From Candidatus Omnitrophota bacterium (GTDB lineage: Bacteria; Omnitrophota; Omnitrophia; Omnitrophales; Aquincolibacteriaceae), in NCBI GenBank assembly GCA_023819025.1, contig JAMWDC010000026.1, positions 1 to 12,003 on the forward strand: 12,003 nucleotides of DNA. The letters are read 5' to 3'. The notes under the pieces were generated by a model. The model saw only the letters and a program-made list of their open reading frames with translations, ran no database searches and was not told the DNA's origin. Position numbers and translations under genes: made by a program. Positions 5,821-12,003 of the stretch are shown piece by piece (the stretch's first letter is position 1; each line of letters starts with the position of its first letter).

Positions 5821-7326
5821 ATGGAAACAATCTTAATGTTTTCCGCGGATAAAAGGACGCCGGCTGACCTCTTCATCACCGGACTTTTTCAGAATGGCAG
5901 GTTCGTCAAAGAATTAAAACTTTTGGATCCGGTTTTTGCAAAAGATGCGGAGTCGGTCGTTCAAAAAGGCCGATTGATTGGTAAATTTGAGGAGACGCTT
6001 TCTTTTTATCATTCCGGATATCAGGAGGCCCCTGAGGTTTTGCTTTTGGGATTGGGGGATAGAAAAAGTTACAGTGCTGCTCGATTTCGTCAAATTATCG
6101 GTGTGGCCGTCAAGGCGGTGAAGGGCCGGAAAATCAATCGAGTGCGTATCCTTCTGGATAGTTTCTTGGACGGGAAATTGAGGCTTCAGGAAGCCGTCCC
6201 CCTCTTGACCGAGACCGCCTGTCTTGCAAGCTATGAGTTTGACAAGTATAAAAAGAAGGACAAAGATGAGGAAAAGGCCGGGAAGAAGAAAACACTCGAG
6301 ATCTTGGTCACAAAAAAACAGGGCAGAGAAACTCTTTACAAGGGAATCGAGCGAGCCCGGATCATCGCGAACGCAACAGTCTTTGCCAGAAATCTTATTA
6401 ATGAGCCCGGCAATGTGATCAATCCGCAGACATTGGCCGCAGCGGCCCGGCAGCTGGCCTTAAGTAAGAAGATTCACTGTAAAATTTTCGGGTTGGCGGA
6501 TCTGAAAAAATTAAAAATGAACGGGATCCTGGCGGTCAACCAAGGATCTGTGACACCTCCGGCCTTGATTGTGCTGGAGTACGGGAATCGATTTAAAGGG
6601 AAAGGAACAATTTGTCTGGTCGGCAAAGGCGTGACCTTTGATACAGGGGGTATTTCAATCAAGCCGTCCAAGGATATGGAGGTTATGAAGAGCGACATGT
6701 CAGGCGCAGCAGCGGTCATTTCAGTTTTGGGGGTGATTGCGGATCTGCGTTTGCCCCTTCATGTTGTCGGACTGGCCCCCGCAGTAGAAAACATGGCCGC
6801 TCAGAATCCCCAACGCCCCGGGGATATTATCCGTATGCTGAATGGGAAAACCGTGGAGGTGCGTAATACCGATGCCGAAGGAAGATTAATTTTGGCTGAT
6901 GCGTTAGCGTATACGGAAAGGTACCGGCCGAAAGCGATCATTGATATTGCGACACTTACCGGCTCATGCGCCGCCACGTTTGGTGACAAAGCGATCGGGA
7001 TGTTGGGCACCAGCGAGAGGCTCATGGCTCGGGTGAAACGGGCAGGCGAGGAGACTGGCGAAAGATGTTGGCAACTTCCGCTGTGGGAGGACTATGCAAA
7101 ATCTATCAAAGGGGATCATTCGGATCTTTCGAACATTGGAGGCCCTTACGCCGGGACGATTACGGCCGCCATATTTTTGAAAGAGTTTGTTCCGGACAAT
7201 ATCCCGTGGGTTCACCTGGACATTGCCGGTACCGCCTGGTGCGATAAATCGCGCTTTGATTGTGTCAAAGGAGCCACAGGAGTCGGTGTCCGGCTCTTGA
7301 CAAGGTTCCTATCGGATTGGAAATAG
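5821..7326 (+). CDS. pepA: Leucyl aminopeptidase (M17 family)
   Basis: A 501-aa cytosolic dizinc (or dimanganese) aminopeptidase that removes N-terminal residues from peptides, normally a hexamer. Length and spacing match E. coli PepA almost residue for residue. Metal ligands are K269 (VGKG), D274 (VTFDTGG), D292 (MKSDMSG), D351 and E353 (NTDAEGR). Catalytic residues are K281 (IKPSKDM) and R355. The less conserved macro-like N-domain occupies residues 1-160, with a Lys/Glu-rich stretch at 142-158. ATG 5821 follows GGGAGGG and lies downstream of the predicted transcription start. An ATG at 5794 falls inside the -10 box. E. coli PepA also binds DNA at cer and carAB, but nothing here indicates that role. 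It appears monocistronic. Confidence 0.96.
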   Translation: METILMFSADKRTPADLFITGLFQNGRFVKELKLLDPVFAKDAESVVQKGRLIGKFEETLSFYHSGYQEAPEVLLLGLGDRKSYSAARFRQIIGVAVKAVKGRKINRVRILLDSFLDGKLRLQEAVPLLTETACLASYEFDKYKKKDKDEEKAGKKKTLEILVTKKQGRETLYKGIERARIIANATVFARNLINEPGNVINPQTLAAAARQLALSKKIHCKIFGLADLKKLKMNGILAVNQGSVTPPALIVLEYGNRFKGKGTICLVGKGVTFDTGGISIKPSKDMEVMKSDMSGAAAVISVLGVIADLRLPLHVVGLAPAVENMAAQNPQRPGDIIRMLNGKTVEVRNTDAEGRLILADALAYTERYRPKAIIDIATLTGSCAATFGDKAIGMLGTSERLMARVKRAGEETGERCWQLPLWEDYAKSIKGDHSDLSNIGGPYAGTITAAIFLKEFVPDNIPWVHLDIAGTAWCDKSRFDCVKGATGVGVRLLTRFLSDWK

Positions 7327-7491
7327 GATTCGACGCGTATCGCACCCTCACTCTCCGTGCATGAATCTGGTTCTGCGTCACAGATTCCGAAGGTCATCGC
7401 TTTCTGATTTGGAAATTCCAAAATGAATCCGTTTCTTTTCCTCGGAACCATTCGCGAATCCTATTGCACGAACTTTTATTTGATCCGTTCA
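7327..7491. other. Intergenic stretch after pepA, weak inverted repeats only
   Basis: GAATCTG (7363-7369) pairs with CAGATTC (7381-7387) around an 11-nt loop, but no T-tract follows, so it is at best a weak transcription end. TTTGGAA (7408-7414) and TTCCAAA (7416-7422) form a palindrome about a central A, somewhat like the 14-bp palindrome at 8148. No gene is supported here. Confidence 0.4.
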
Positions 7492-7520
7492 TTGACAGAC
7501 CTGGGGAAAAAAGTTAATAT
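7492..7520 (+). promoter_or_regulatory. Sigma70-type promoter for the small exported protein
   Basis: A perfect TTGACA (7492-7497), a 17-bp spacer and TAATAT (7515-7520, 4/6 match). The predicted leader is about 90 nt (7527-7617), A+T-rich, with a small hairpin AGTC/GACT (about 7587-7601) shortly before the SD. Confidence 0.6.
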
Positions 7521-7617
7521 TTTAAGCCGTTGGGTCGTTAATAAGTAAGTAGCACTAGACAGAACTATTTTTAACCAAATAAAAAGTCAATCAGCGACTA
7601 AACATAGGAGAATCGGT

Positions 7618-8073
7618 ATGAAATCAAAATGGCTTTGCATCATAATGGCGCTTTTGATGACCCTCACAGCTGCAGCACCGGGCGCATACGCCTTCGGAAT
7701 GAAGGAAGCCACGGCTTCGTTTCTGGTTCCGACAACAGGTCAGGCCATGAACGGTCAAATCGGCAACACGAAAACGAAAATTATGGGTGGTGTGGAAGTG
7801 GCTGCGATTACGACGGTTGCTATTTTGGGCGGGCTTGTAGGCGGAGGTGTTATCTGGGCAGGTTTGGGGCCGCTGATTGCCAACCATGCCTGGAGTTCCA
7901 TCGATGCTTATCGGAGTGCCCAGTATAAGAGAGATCCCATGTATCAACAGCAGATGTTGGATGCCCAAAGGACACTCGATCTGTCCCGCCAGCGGCGTTT
8001 TGAAAGGGAGCAGATGGGTCGGTCCTCGATTCGGGATCGAATCATGCTCGCGGGGGAAGAGGCGGGAAGCTGA
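7618..8073 (+). CDS. Small exported/membrane protein, DUF5683-like
   Basis: A 151-aa protein of unknown function. Residues 1-25 form a signal peptide (Lys-rich start, hydrophobic core, likely cleavage after PGAYA). Mature residues 33-50 contain SFLVPTTGQAMNGQ, close to the P-G-x-GQ-x-x-NG pattern of small membrane proteins such as DUF5683. A Gly/Val-rich hydrophobic segment (about 57-90) and a SSIDAY motif (about 92-98) follow, also typical of that group. The tail (100-151) is Gln/Arg/Asp-rich and probably helical. AGGAG lies 8-9 nt before the ATG. It has its own promoter and terminator, so it is a stand-alone gene. The family link comes from motif resemblance only. Confidence 0.78.
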   Translation: MKSKWLCIIMALLMTLTAAAPGAYAFGMKEATASFLVPTTGQAMNGQIGNTKTKIMGGVEVAAITTVAILGGLVGGGVIWAGLGPLIANHAWSSIDAYRSAQYKRDPMYQQQMLDAQRTLDLSRQRRFEREQMGRSSIRDRIMLAGEEAGS

Positions 8074-8101
8074 TTCTTTATTCTTCGATTCAAGCCATCA
8101 G

Positions 8102-8143
8102 ACAGGGATGCGGTTTGTGGAGTTACCCGCATCCCTGTTTTTT
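8102..8143 (+). terminator. Strong intrinsic terminator
   Basis: A perfect 12-bp stem, ACAGGGATGCGG (8102-8113) with CCGCATCCCTGT (8127-8138), loop of 13 nt, followed by T6 (8138-8143). It ends the small exported-protein gene and insulates the riboswitch region downstream. Confidence 0.93.
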
Positions 8144-8147
8144 GAAA

Positions 8148-8161
8148 TCCAAAATTTTGGA
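8148..8161. promoter_or_regulatory. 14-bp perfect palindrome upstream of the riboswitch promoter
   Basis: TCCAAAATTTTGGA is fully self-complementary and ends 19 bp before the -35 element at 8181. The position suits an operator for a dimeric regulator. It could also be simple A+T-rich sequence beside the terminator. No known site is recognised. Confidence 0.35.
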
Positions 8162-8180
8162 AAACTTGGCCTAAATTTTC

Positions 8181-8208
8181 TTTACTTGGGTCAGCTAATT
8201 TGTATAAT
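8181..8208 (+). promoter_or_regulatory. Sigma70-type promoter for the riboswitch/TonB-receptor mRNA
   Basis: A perfect TATAAT (8203-8208) with TTTACT (8181-8186) 16 bp upstream. The predicted start is near 8215, about 55 nt before the aptamer, so the whole riboswitch would be transcribed. Confidence 0.65.
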
Positions 8209-8270
8209 ACTCCCTGCCTTGTGTGATTCCGAAAACACAGATCTTTGGTTCTTTCACCTGTAAAAATTTT

Positions 8271-8562
8271 GACAGGCGCCCTAAAATTTTTCAGTAAGGG
8301 CCTAAGGAAGGAAGAGAGCATCCCGACGGTAATTCAAGGCCGTTGGGATGACTCCACGGTGCCGCCGCTGTCGGCAAGCACGAAAGCGAAACGTGCCACT
8401 GTCAGAGAATCTCAAATCCGGAATTGAAAATCTAAAATGATAATTTCGAGTGAAACCCGCCTCAAATTTTAGATTAAAATTCTCAGATTTTAGATCCCTC
8501 GGTGGGAAGGCTCGCAAGTAGGAATGAGAAGGACGCTTGCCTAGTCAGAAGACTTGCCTGTC
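8271..8562 (+). promoter_or_regulatory. Cobalamin (adenosylcobalamin-type) riboswitch aptamer
   Basis: Conserved parts occur in the right order. P1 is GACAGGC (8271-8277) with GCCTGTC (8556-8562). A stem ATCCC-GACGG/CCGT-TGGGAT follows, then the core CCGCCGCTGT. A GCACG/CGTGC stem comes next, then GCCACTG (about 8395-8401) and GGTGGGAAGGC (8501-8511). A GCAAG/CTTGC arm (8514-8518, 8536-8540) precedes the B12 box AGTCAGAAGACTTGCC (8543-8558). The last parallels the E. coli btuB box AGCCCGAAGACCTGCC. The aptamer is about 290 nt, longer than usual, because of an A+T-rich insertion between GCCACTG and GGTGGGAAG. It binds cobalamin and should repress the TonB receptor downstream. Class and ligand preference are inferred. 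Confidence 0.9.
8429..8495 (+). repeat. A+T-rich hairpin insertion in the riboswitch with two alternative right arms
   Basis: AATCTAAAAT (8429-8438) is perfectly complementary to ATTTTAGATT (8466-8475). A second copy, ATTTTAGAT (8487-8495), could pair with the same left arm. GAGAAT (8405-8410) also matches ATTCTC (8479-8484). The segment sits in a region that is variable in cobalamin riboswitches, so it is probably a peripheral stem extension. Confidence 0.6.
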
Positions 8563-8612
8563 GCAAAAACCATGTCTCCGAGCAGAGACGCTAGGAATCG
8601 GGTTTCTAAGAG

Positions 8613-8662
8613 CCCCTTTTTCTTGGTCCCTCTGCTTGGGATGAATGAGAAAGGGGTTTTTT
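8613..8662 (+). terminator. Candidate riboswitch-controlled terminator overlapping the receptor's SD
   Basis: CCCCTTTTTC (8613-8622) pairs with GAGAAAGGGG (8647-8656, one G-U), followed directly by T6 (8657-8662) and the ATG at 8663. An inner TCCC/GGGA pairing lies in the loop. The right arm includes AAAGGGG, the only SD-like sequence at that start, so the hairpin could act on transcription and translation alike. A competing pairing, 8579-8587 with 8630-8638 (AGCAGAG/CTCTGCT core), would exclude it and is a plausible antiterminator. Confidence 0.55.
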
Positions 8663-11074
8663 ATGTCTCCAGTTCCGATCTTCTGGGGCGCGCTATTCCA
8701 GAATGCGAACGAAAAAGTTTTCCGTAAGTCCGTCGGACGATCTTTCTGCACGTTTCAAATCTTCCACCTTTTCATCTTTATTACCGCGATAAGTCTCGTT
8801 CTTGTCCCAGAGCTTCCCGCGGTTTCGGAGGATCAAAAAAATTCTCTCGGAAATTCGAACGCACAAAAAGAAAACGGGTTATCTTCGTCGGATCAGCAAG
8901 AGGGGGCAGGCATTGCGGATGTATTTAAAAACCAAGAAGCCGAACCGCGTTGGATTTCGCCGAATGATGTCATGGTGACCGATTCGAGGCTTCCCGGTTT
9001 TCAGGTTCCCTTTGGCGATGTCCCGGCCAATGTCAGCTATATTCCGGTGAATGTCACAAAAAAAGAACGACCGGAAATTTACGAATCATACGCCCCCGAC
9101 TTTCAGAAATCCGTCCGCGATATCGAGAGCGCGGTTTTTTACGACAGTGTGGGGAACGGGGTGGATACGACGTTTAGTCTGCGCGGATTCTCGGAAGGGA
9201 GCTCGGTGATTTTTCTGGTGGACGGTGTGCGCGTCAACGAAGTCGACGGCGATACCGTGACCTATCCCTTACTGGACATGACTGATGTCGAGTCGATTCA
9301 AATCGACCGGGGTTCCGCTTCGCCTATTTACGGAAGCGGCGCTTTCGGCGGCGTCGTGCATTTGAACACCCGGCAAGCCAGCGAAAAACCGATATCGCTT
9401 TTCGGGGGATTTGAACTCTCAAGCCATCGGGGAATCCGGTTTCATCAGGGGCTCAGCGGAACGATTCAGGACCGATGGACTCCTTTGGGCGGCAAGTTCA
9501 CTTACTATTTTAACGGAGGCCGGAATGTGGGCGAGGGATTCCGCGACAATGGGGAATACCGGATCACTCCTTTCAATATTAAAACCGCTTATGAACTTCC
9601 GGATGAGGAAGGGAAAATCCATTTCGGGTTCAAACACGTTGACGATGCCATCTCCAATCCTGGGGCCATAACCTTTGATCAGTATCAGGCAGATCCTGAA
9701 CAGACCCTCAAACCGCTCGACGGCCGGGATTACCGGATGAGCATCGTTCAGTTGGGCGCGGACAAGAATTTCTTCGACAACCATGTCGTTGCCTCCGTGC
9801 TGGCGGACTGGCGGGTGAATTTGGCTCATTTTTACACCACCTCGGTAACCTTTGCGGACGGGGCCTTTGATCCGGATACGGATCTGGTGACAACAAAATC
9901 CCGAGCCACGGATCTGATCTGGCAAGTGGCTTACCAAGATGATTGGGATTGGGCGCACCCTCTGACTACCGTCGGTATGGAATTCAGGGACATGTCCAAC
10001 TACGGCGAAGAACAGGATGCCTTTCTAGGCAATGTGGTCGAAGACAGTCCGATCGAGACGAATCGAAATGCCCGTCCTCGCAGCACCACTCTTTTCTGGC
10101 GTGAGACGGTCAGATTGTTTGACCGGATCATCCCGCACGTCGGGATGAGCCATAGTTTCCACTGGTTGAATACGGAGGACGCAATCACACCAACCGACAG
10201 TCTCAGTCAAAGATACCGCGATTCCAGCCTCTCCACCGGGCTGACGGTCAGACCGCTCAGTTGGATGGATCTTTACGGAAACTATTCTCAGGGGTTCCGG
10301 GTTCCTACGATCGACGATCTGGCCCCTTTCTCCGGAACCGTTTCGACCAGCCTCCGGCCCGAACAAACAGACAGTTACGAAACAGGATTGCGTCTGCGTT
10401 TAAAAAATAAAGGGTTGTTAAAATTCAGTTATTTTCTCATCGATATGAAAGATGAAATCGCCTTTGACATTACCTCGATCGGGCCCACCGCACCGTTCGG
10501 ACAGAATATCAATATTGCCAAAAGCAGAAGGACTGGCGTCGAAACGCGTTTGGATATTCAACCGCTCGAGGAATTAGATTTCCACGGCTCATATACCTTG
10601 ACTAAAGCTTATGTGCGCGAGACGGATCCGACCGAGAATCTTGTGGACGAACGTCCTTTGGGACTGATTCCCGCTCATCGTTTTACGATGGGCGCGACCG
10701 TAAAACCGCTGGCCCGACTTGCCGAACCGTTTAACGGATTGCGTATTTCTTTTCTCGGGACCTATACGGGTCGGCAGCATCCCGTTAGTTATGAATCGAC
10801 GACCCAGGCCATGCTTGATGCGACAGGCGGGGCCGGACATCTGATCAAAGGGTATTCTGTCTGGGACTTTGTCCTTTCCTATATCTGGCGCCAAAAGGAG
10901 ATTTACTTTAAAATTACCAATGTATTCGATGAAAAATATTATTCGTGGGCCGTGGATGCGACGGTCTTTCCAGCAGGATGGGGCGGATCCACCGTGCTCC
11001 CCGCAGGGACGTATACCTTCGTCAATCCGGGCGCACCGCGCGAGTACCGCTTCGGTGTCCGCTACGAAATTTAA
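8663..11074 (+). CDS. TonB-dependent outer-membrane receptor, probable cobalamin (BtuB-type) transporter
   Basis: An 803-aa outer-membrane receptor. A long N-region (1-27) and hydrophobic stretch (28-53, ending LPAVSE) form the export signal. A candidate TonB box, DVMVTDS, lies at 102-108. The plug domain (about 115-240) shows the family motifs FSLRGFSEGSSVIFLVDGVR and IDRGSASPIYGSGAFGGVVH. Residues 245-803 form the 22-strand barrel, with the late motif ITNVFDEKYY and the C-terminal strand YRFGVRYEI, ending in Ile rather than the usual aromatic residue. Substrate assignment to a corrinoid rests on the riboswitch upstream, not on the protein. ATG 8663 lies 6 nt after AAAGGGG; an in-frame ATG at 8645 would add six residues (MRKGFF) encoded inside the terminator hairpin. 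Confidence 0.93.
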   Translation: MSPVPIFWGALFQNANEKVFRKSVGRSFCTFQIFHLFIFITAISLVLVPELPAVSEDQKNSLGNSNAQKENGLSSSDQQEGAGIADVFKNQEAEPRWISPNDVMVTDSRLPGFQVPFGDVPANVSYIPVNVTKKERPEIYESYAPDFQKSVRDIESAVFYDSVGNGVDTTFSLRGFSEGSSVIFLVDGVRVNEVDGDTVTYPLLDMTDVESIQIDRGSASPIYGSGAFGGVVHLNTRQASEKPISLFGGFELSSHRGIRFHQGLSGTIQDRWTPLGGKFTYYFNGGRNVGEGFRDNGEYRITPFNIKTAYELPDEEGKIHFGFKHVDDAISNPGAITFDQYQADPEQTLKPLDGRDYRMSIVQLGADKNFFDNHVVASVLADWRVNLAHFYTTSVTFADGAFDPDTDLVTTKSRATDLIWQVAYQDDWDWAHPLTTVGMEFRDMSNYGEEQDAFLGNVVEDSPIETNRNARPRSTTLFWRETVRLFDRIIPHVGMSHSFHWLNTEDAITPTDSLSQRYRDSSLSTGLTVRPLSWMDLYGNYSQGFRVPTIDDLAPFSGTVSTSLRPEQTDSYETGLRLRLKNKGLLKFSYFLIDMKDEIAFDITSIGPTAPFGQNINIAKSRRTGVETRLDIQPLEELDFHGSYTLTKAYVRETDPTENLVDERPLGLIPAHRFTMGATVKPLARLAEPFNGLRISFLGTYTGRQHPVSYESTTQAMLDATGGAGHLIKGYSVWDFVLSYIWRQKEIYFKITNVFDEKYYSWAVDATVFPAGWGGSTVLPAGTYTFVNPGAPREYRFGVRYEI

Positions 11075-11098
11075 TCGTCGCGCCGCGGGAGGAGATGA

Positions 11099-12003
11099 TT
11101 GACCATCGGCCGGGCGGATAAAATGGAGAGAAAGCTCAGATTGAAAATGCTACCGGTCCGACACCTTCATTCTCAGCTTCAAGCCGCGGCGAATATTTGG
11201 CGCGAAATCGAACACCAACCTCATCCGGCGGACCGTTGGCTTGGCAATTATTTTCATCGGTGGCGAAAAAAATTTGGATCGCGCGACCGGAGATTTTTAT
11301 CCGAAACCATCTACGCGCTTTTCCGCCATAAAACTTATCTTGAAACATGGGCTCAAAGCTTGGGGCCGCCTGAAGATCCCCGGGTCTTAGTCCTGCTGGC
11401 AGCGGTTTTGGAAAACCTTGTCTCGCGAAAGGATTTTGAAGATGAACTTTCCGAACGGCAGTCCCGGGTTAAGAATGGGGCCTCACTCTATCAGGCCCTC
11501 AAAGAGGGCGTTCTGCCTTCCTCCGTTCATCCCCGCTCCCTTGAAGAGAAGATGTCTTTGGAATTTTCTTTTCCGTTATGGTTGGTTAAGCGATGGACAA
11601 ATCGTTACGGCCTTCAGGAAGCCACAGGCTTGATTCGATCTCTCCAGGAAAGGCCGCCGCTGGTGATCCGGACGAATCCTCTGAGGATTCAACGCGAAGA
11701 TCTGATCCGGAAGTTTCGGAGGAAGAATTTTAAAGTGACGGCGACTTCCAAATCCCCCTTTGGGATTGTCTTTAAAGACCGCGTGAATCTTTTTGACTCC
11801 AAAGAATTCCGGGAGGGCCTTTTTGAGATCCAGGATGAGGGGAGTCAACTGGTTTGTCAGCGCATCGATCCCCAGCCCGGTGAGGTCATTTGGGATGTCT
11901 GTGCCGGGGGCGGAGGGAAAAGCCTCCTCATGGCGGCCCTGATGAAAAATAAGGGACGGATCATCGCCACAGATATCCGGCCGCAGAAACTCGGGGAACT
12001 GAG
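11099..12003 (+). CDS. RsmB/NOP2/Sun-family RNA (cytosine-C5)-methyltransferase, 3' end outside window
   Basis: SAM-dependent enzyme expected to make m5C in rRNA or tRNA; 301 residues are visible. The N-terminal ~150 residues are helical and NusB-like as in RsmB. Then come the family landmarks FPLWLVKRWTNRYG, PPLVIRTNPLR and FEIQDEGSQLV. SAM-binding motif I is VIWDVCAGGGGKSLLMAALM (263-282), with motif II IIATDI after it. Motif I is the CAG-G-GGKS variant rather than CAAPGGKT of E. coli RsmB. The two catalytic cysteines (motifs IV and VI) lie beyond the window. TTG 11099 is chosen because GGGAGGAG (11088-11094 region) sits about 5 nt upstream and an in-frame TGA immediately precedes it. ATG 11123 lacks an SD. 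It lies 24 nt after the receptor stop and is probably co-transcribed. Confidence 0.9.
   Translation, partial: MTIGRADKMERKLRLKMLPVRHLHSQLQAAANIWREIEHQPHPADRWLGNYFHRWRKKFGSRDRRFLSETIYALFRHKTYLETWAQSLGPPEDPRVLVLLAAVLENLVSRKDFEDELSERQSRVKNGASLYQALKEGVLPSSVHPRSLEEKMSLEFSFPLWLVKRWTNRYGLQEATGLIRSLQERPPLVIRTNPLRIQREDLIRKFRRKNFKVTATSKSPFGIVFKDRVNLFDSKEFREGLFEIQDEGSQLVCQRIDPQPGEVIWDVCAGGGGKSLLMAALMKNKGRIIATDIRPQKLGEL

Noticed and set aside
7629..7928. 99-codon plus-strand frame overlapping the small exported protein
   Set aside because: An alternative frame with His/Cys/Arg-rich composition typical of out-of-frame translation. The 7618 frame has the SD and a clear signal peptide.
7877..8263. 128-codon plus-strand frame crossing the terminator
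   Set aside because: It runs through the 8102-8143 terminator, the palindrome and the promoter, so it cannot be a plausible gene.
7944..8321. 125-codon minus-strand frame over the terminator and riboswitch start
   Set aside because: No SD, no domain, and it is antisense to well-supported regulatory elements.
8600..8621. Short hairpin GGGTTT/AGAGCCC followed by T5 as a separate terminator
   Set aside because: Only about three G-C pairs plus G-U pairs. The larger CCCCTTTTTC/GAGAAAGGGG hairpin uses the same bases and is stronger.

Overview
The window reads as ordinary chromosome from a diderm (Gram-negative type) bacterium of roughly 50% G+C. Evidence for an outer membrane is a TonB-dependent receptor and three signal-II lipoproteins. 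The debranching-enzyme fusion at the left edge, with its Ala/Glu/Arg-rich 'SEAR' linker, resembles proteins I associate with Omnitrophota/PVC-type genomes. That placement is an impression, not a demonstrated assignment. All genes I can support are on the + strand. No tRNA, rRNA, CRISPR array or intact mobile element was seen.

Layout. (1) 2-2215: 3' part of a glycogen-debranching-enzyme-like (GDE_C) protein carrying an Ig-like module and a C-terminal region of about 300 residues that I cannot assign. (2) 2242-3848: a sigma70-like promoter, a hairpin that would mask the Shine-Dalgarno (SD) sequence, serine acetyltransferase (cysE), an RNase HI-family protein and a half-size TauE/SafE permease. 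(3) 3849-5677: a non-coding stretch with a strong bulged inverted repeat, then three tandem paralogous HEAT-repeat lipoproteins, each with its lipobox cysteine at residue 30. (4) 5738-7326: leucyl aminopeptidase (pepA) behind its own promoter. (5) 7492-8143: a promoter, a small exported or membrane protein of DUF5683-like appearance, and a strong intrinsic terminator. (6) 8148-8662: a palindrome, a promoter, a cobalamin riboswitch with an A+T-rich insertion, and a candidate terminator/SD-masking hairpin. (7) 8663-11074: a TonB-dependent receptor, very probably for corrinoids. (8) 11099-end: an RsmB/NOP2-family RNA m5C methyltransferase, cut by the window edge.

How the parts fit. The clearest functional unit is riboswitch plus receptor: high intracellular cobalamin should switch off synthesis of the outer-membrane transporter, and possibly reduce transcription of the methyltransferase 24 nt downstream. 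The cysE leader suggests that its own promoter and read-through from upstream could give mRNAs with different SD accessibility. The HEAT lipoprotein triplet is a local expansion of unknown role. No complete new system such as a defence island or biosynthetic cluster is visible. The least-explained elements are the debranching fusion's C-terminal region, the lipoprotein triplet, and the expanded riboswitch with its expression platform.
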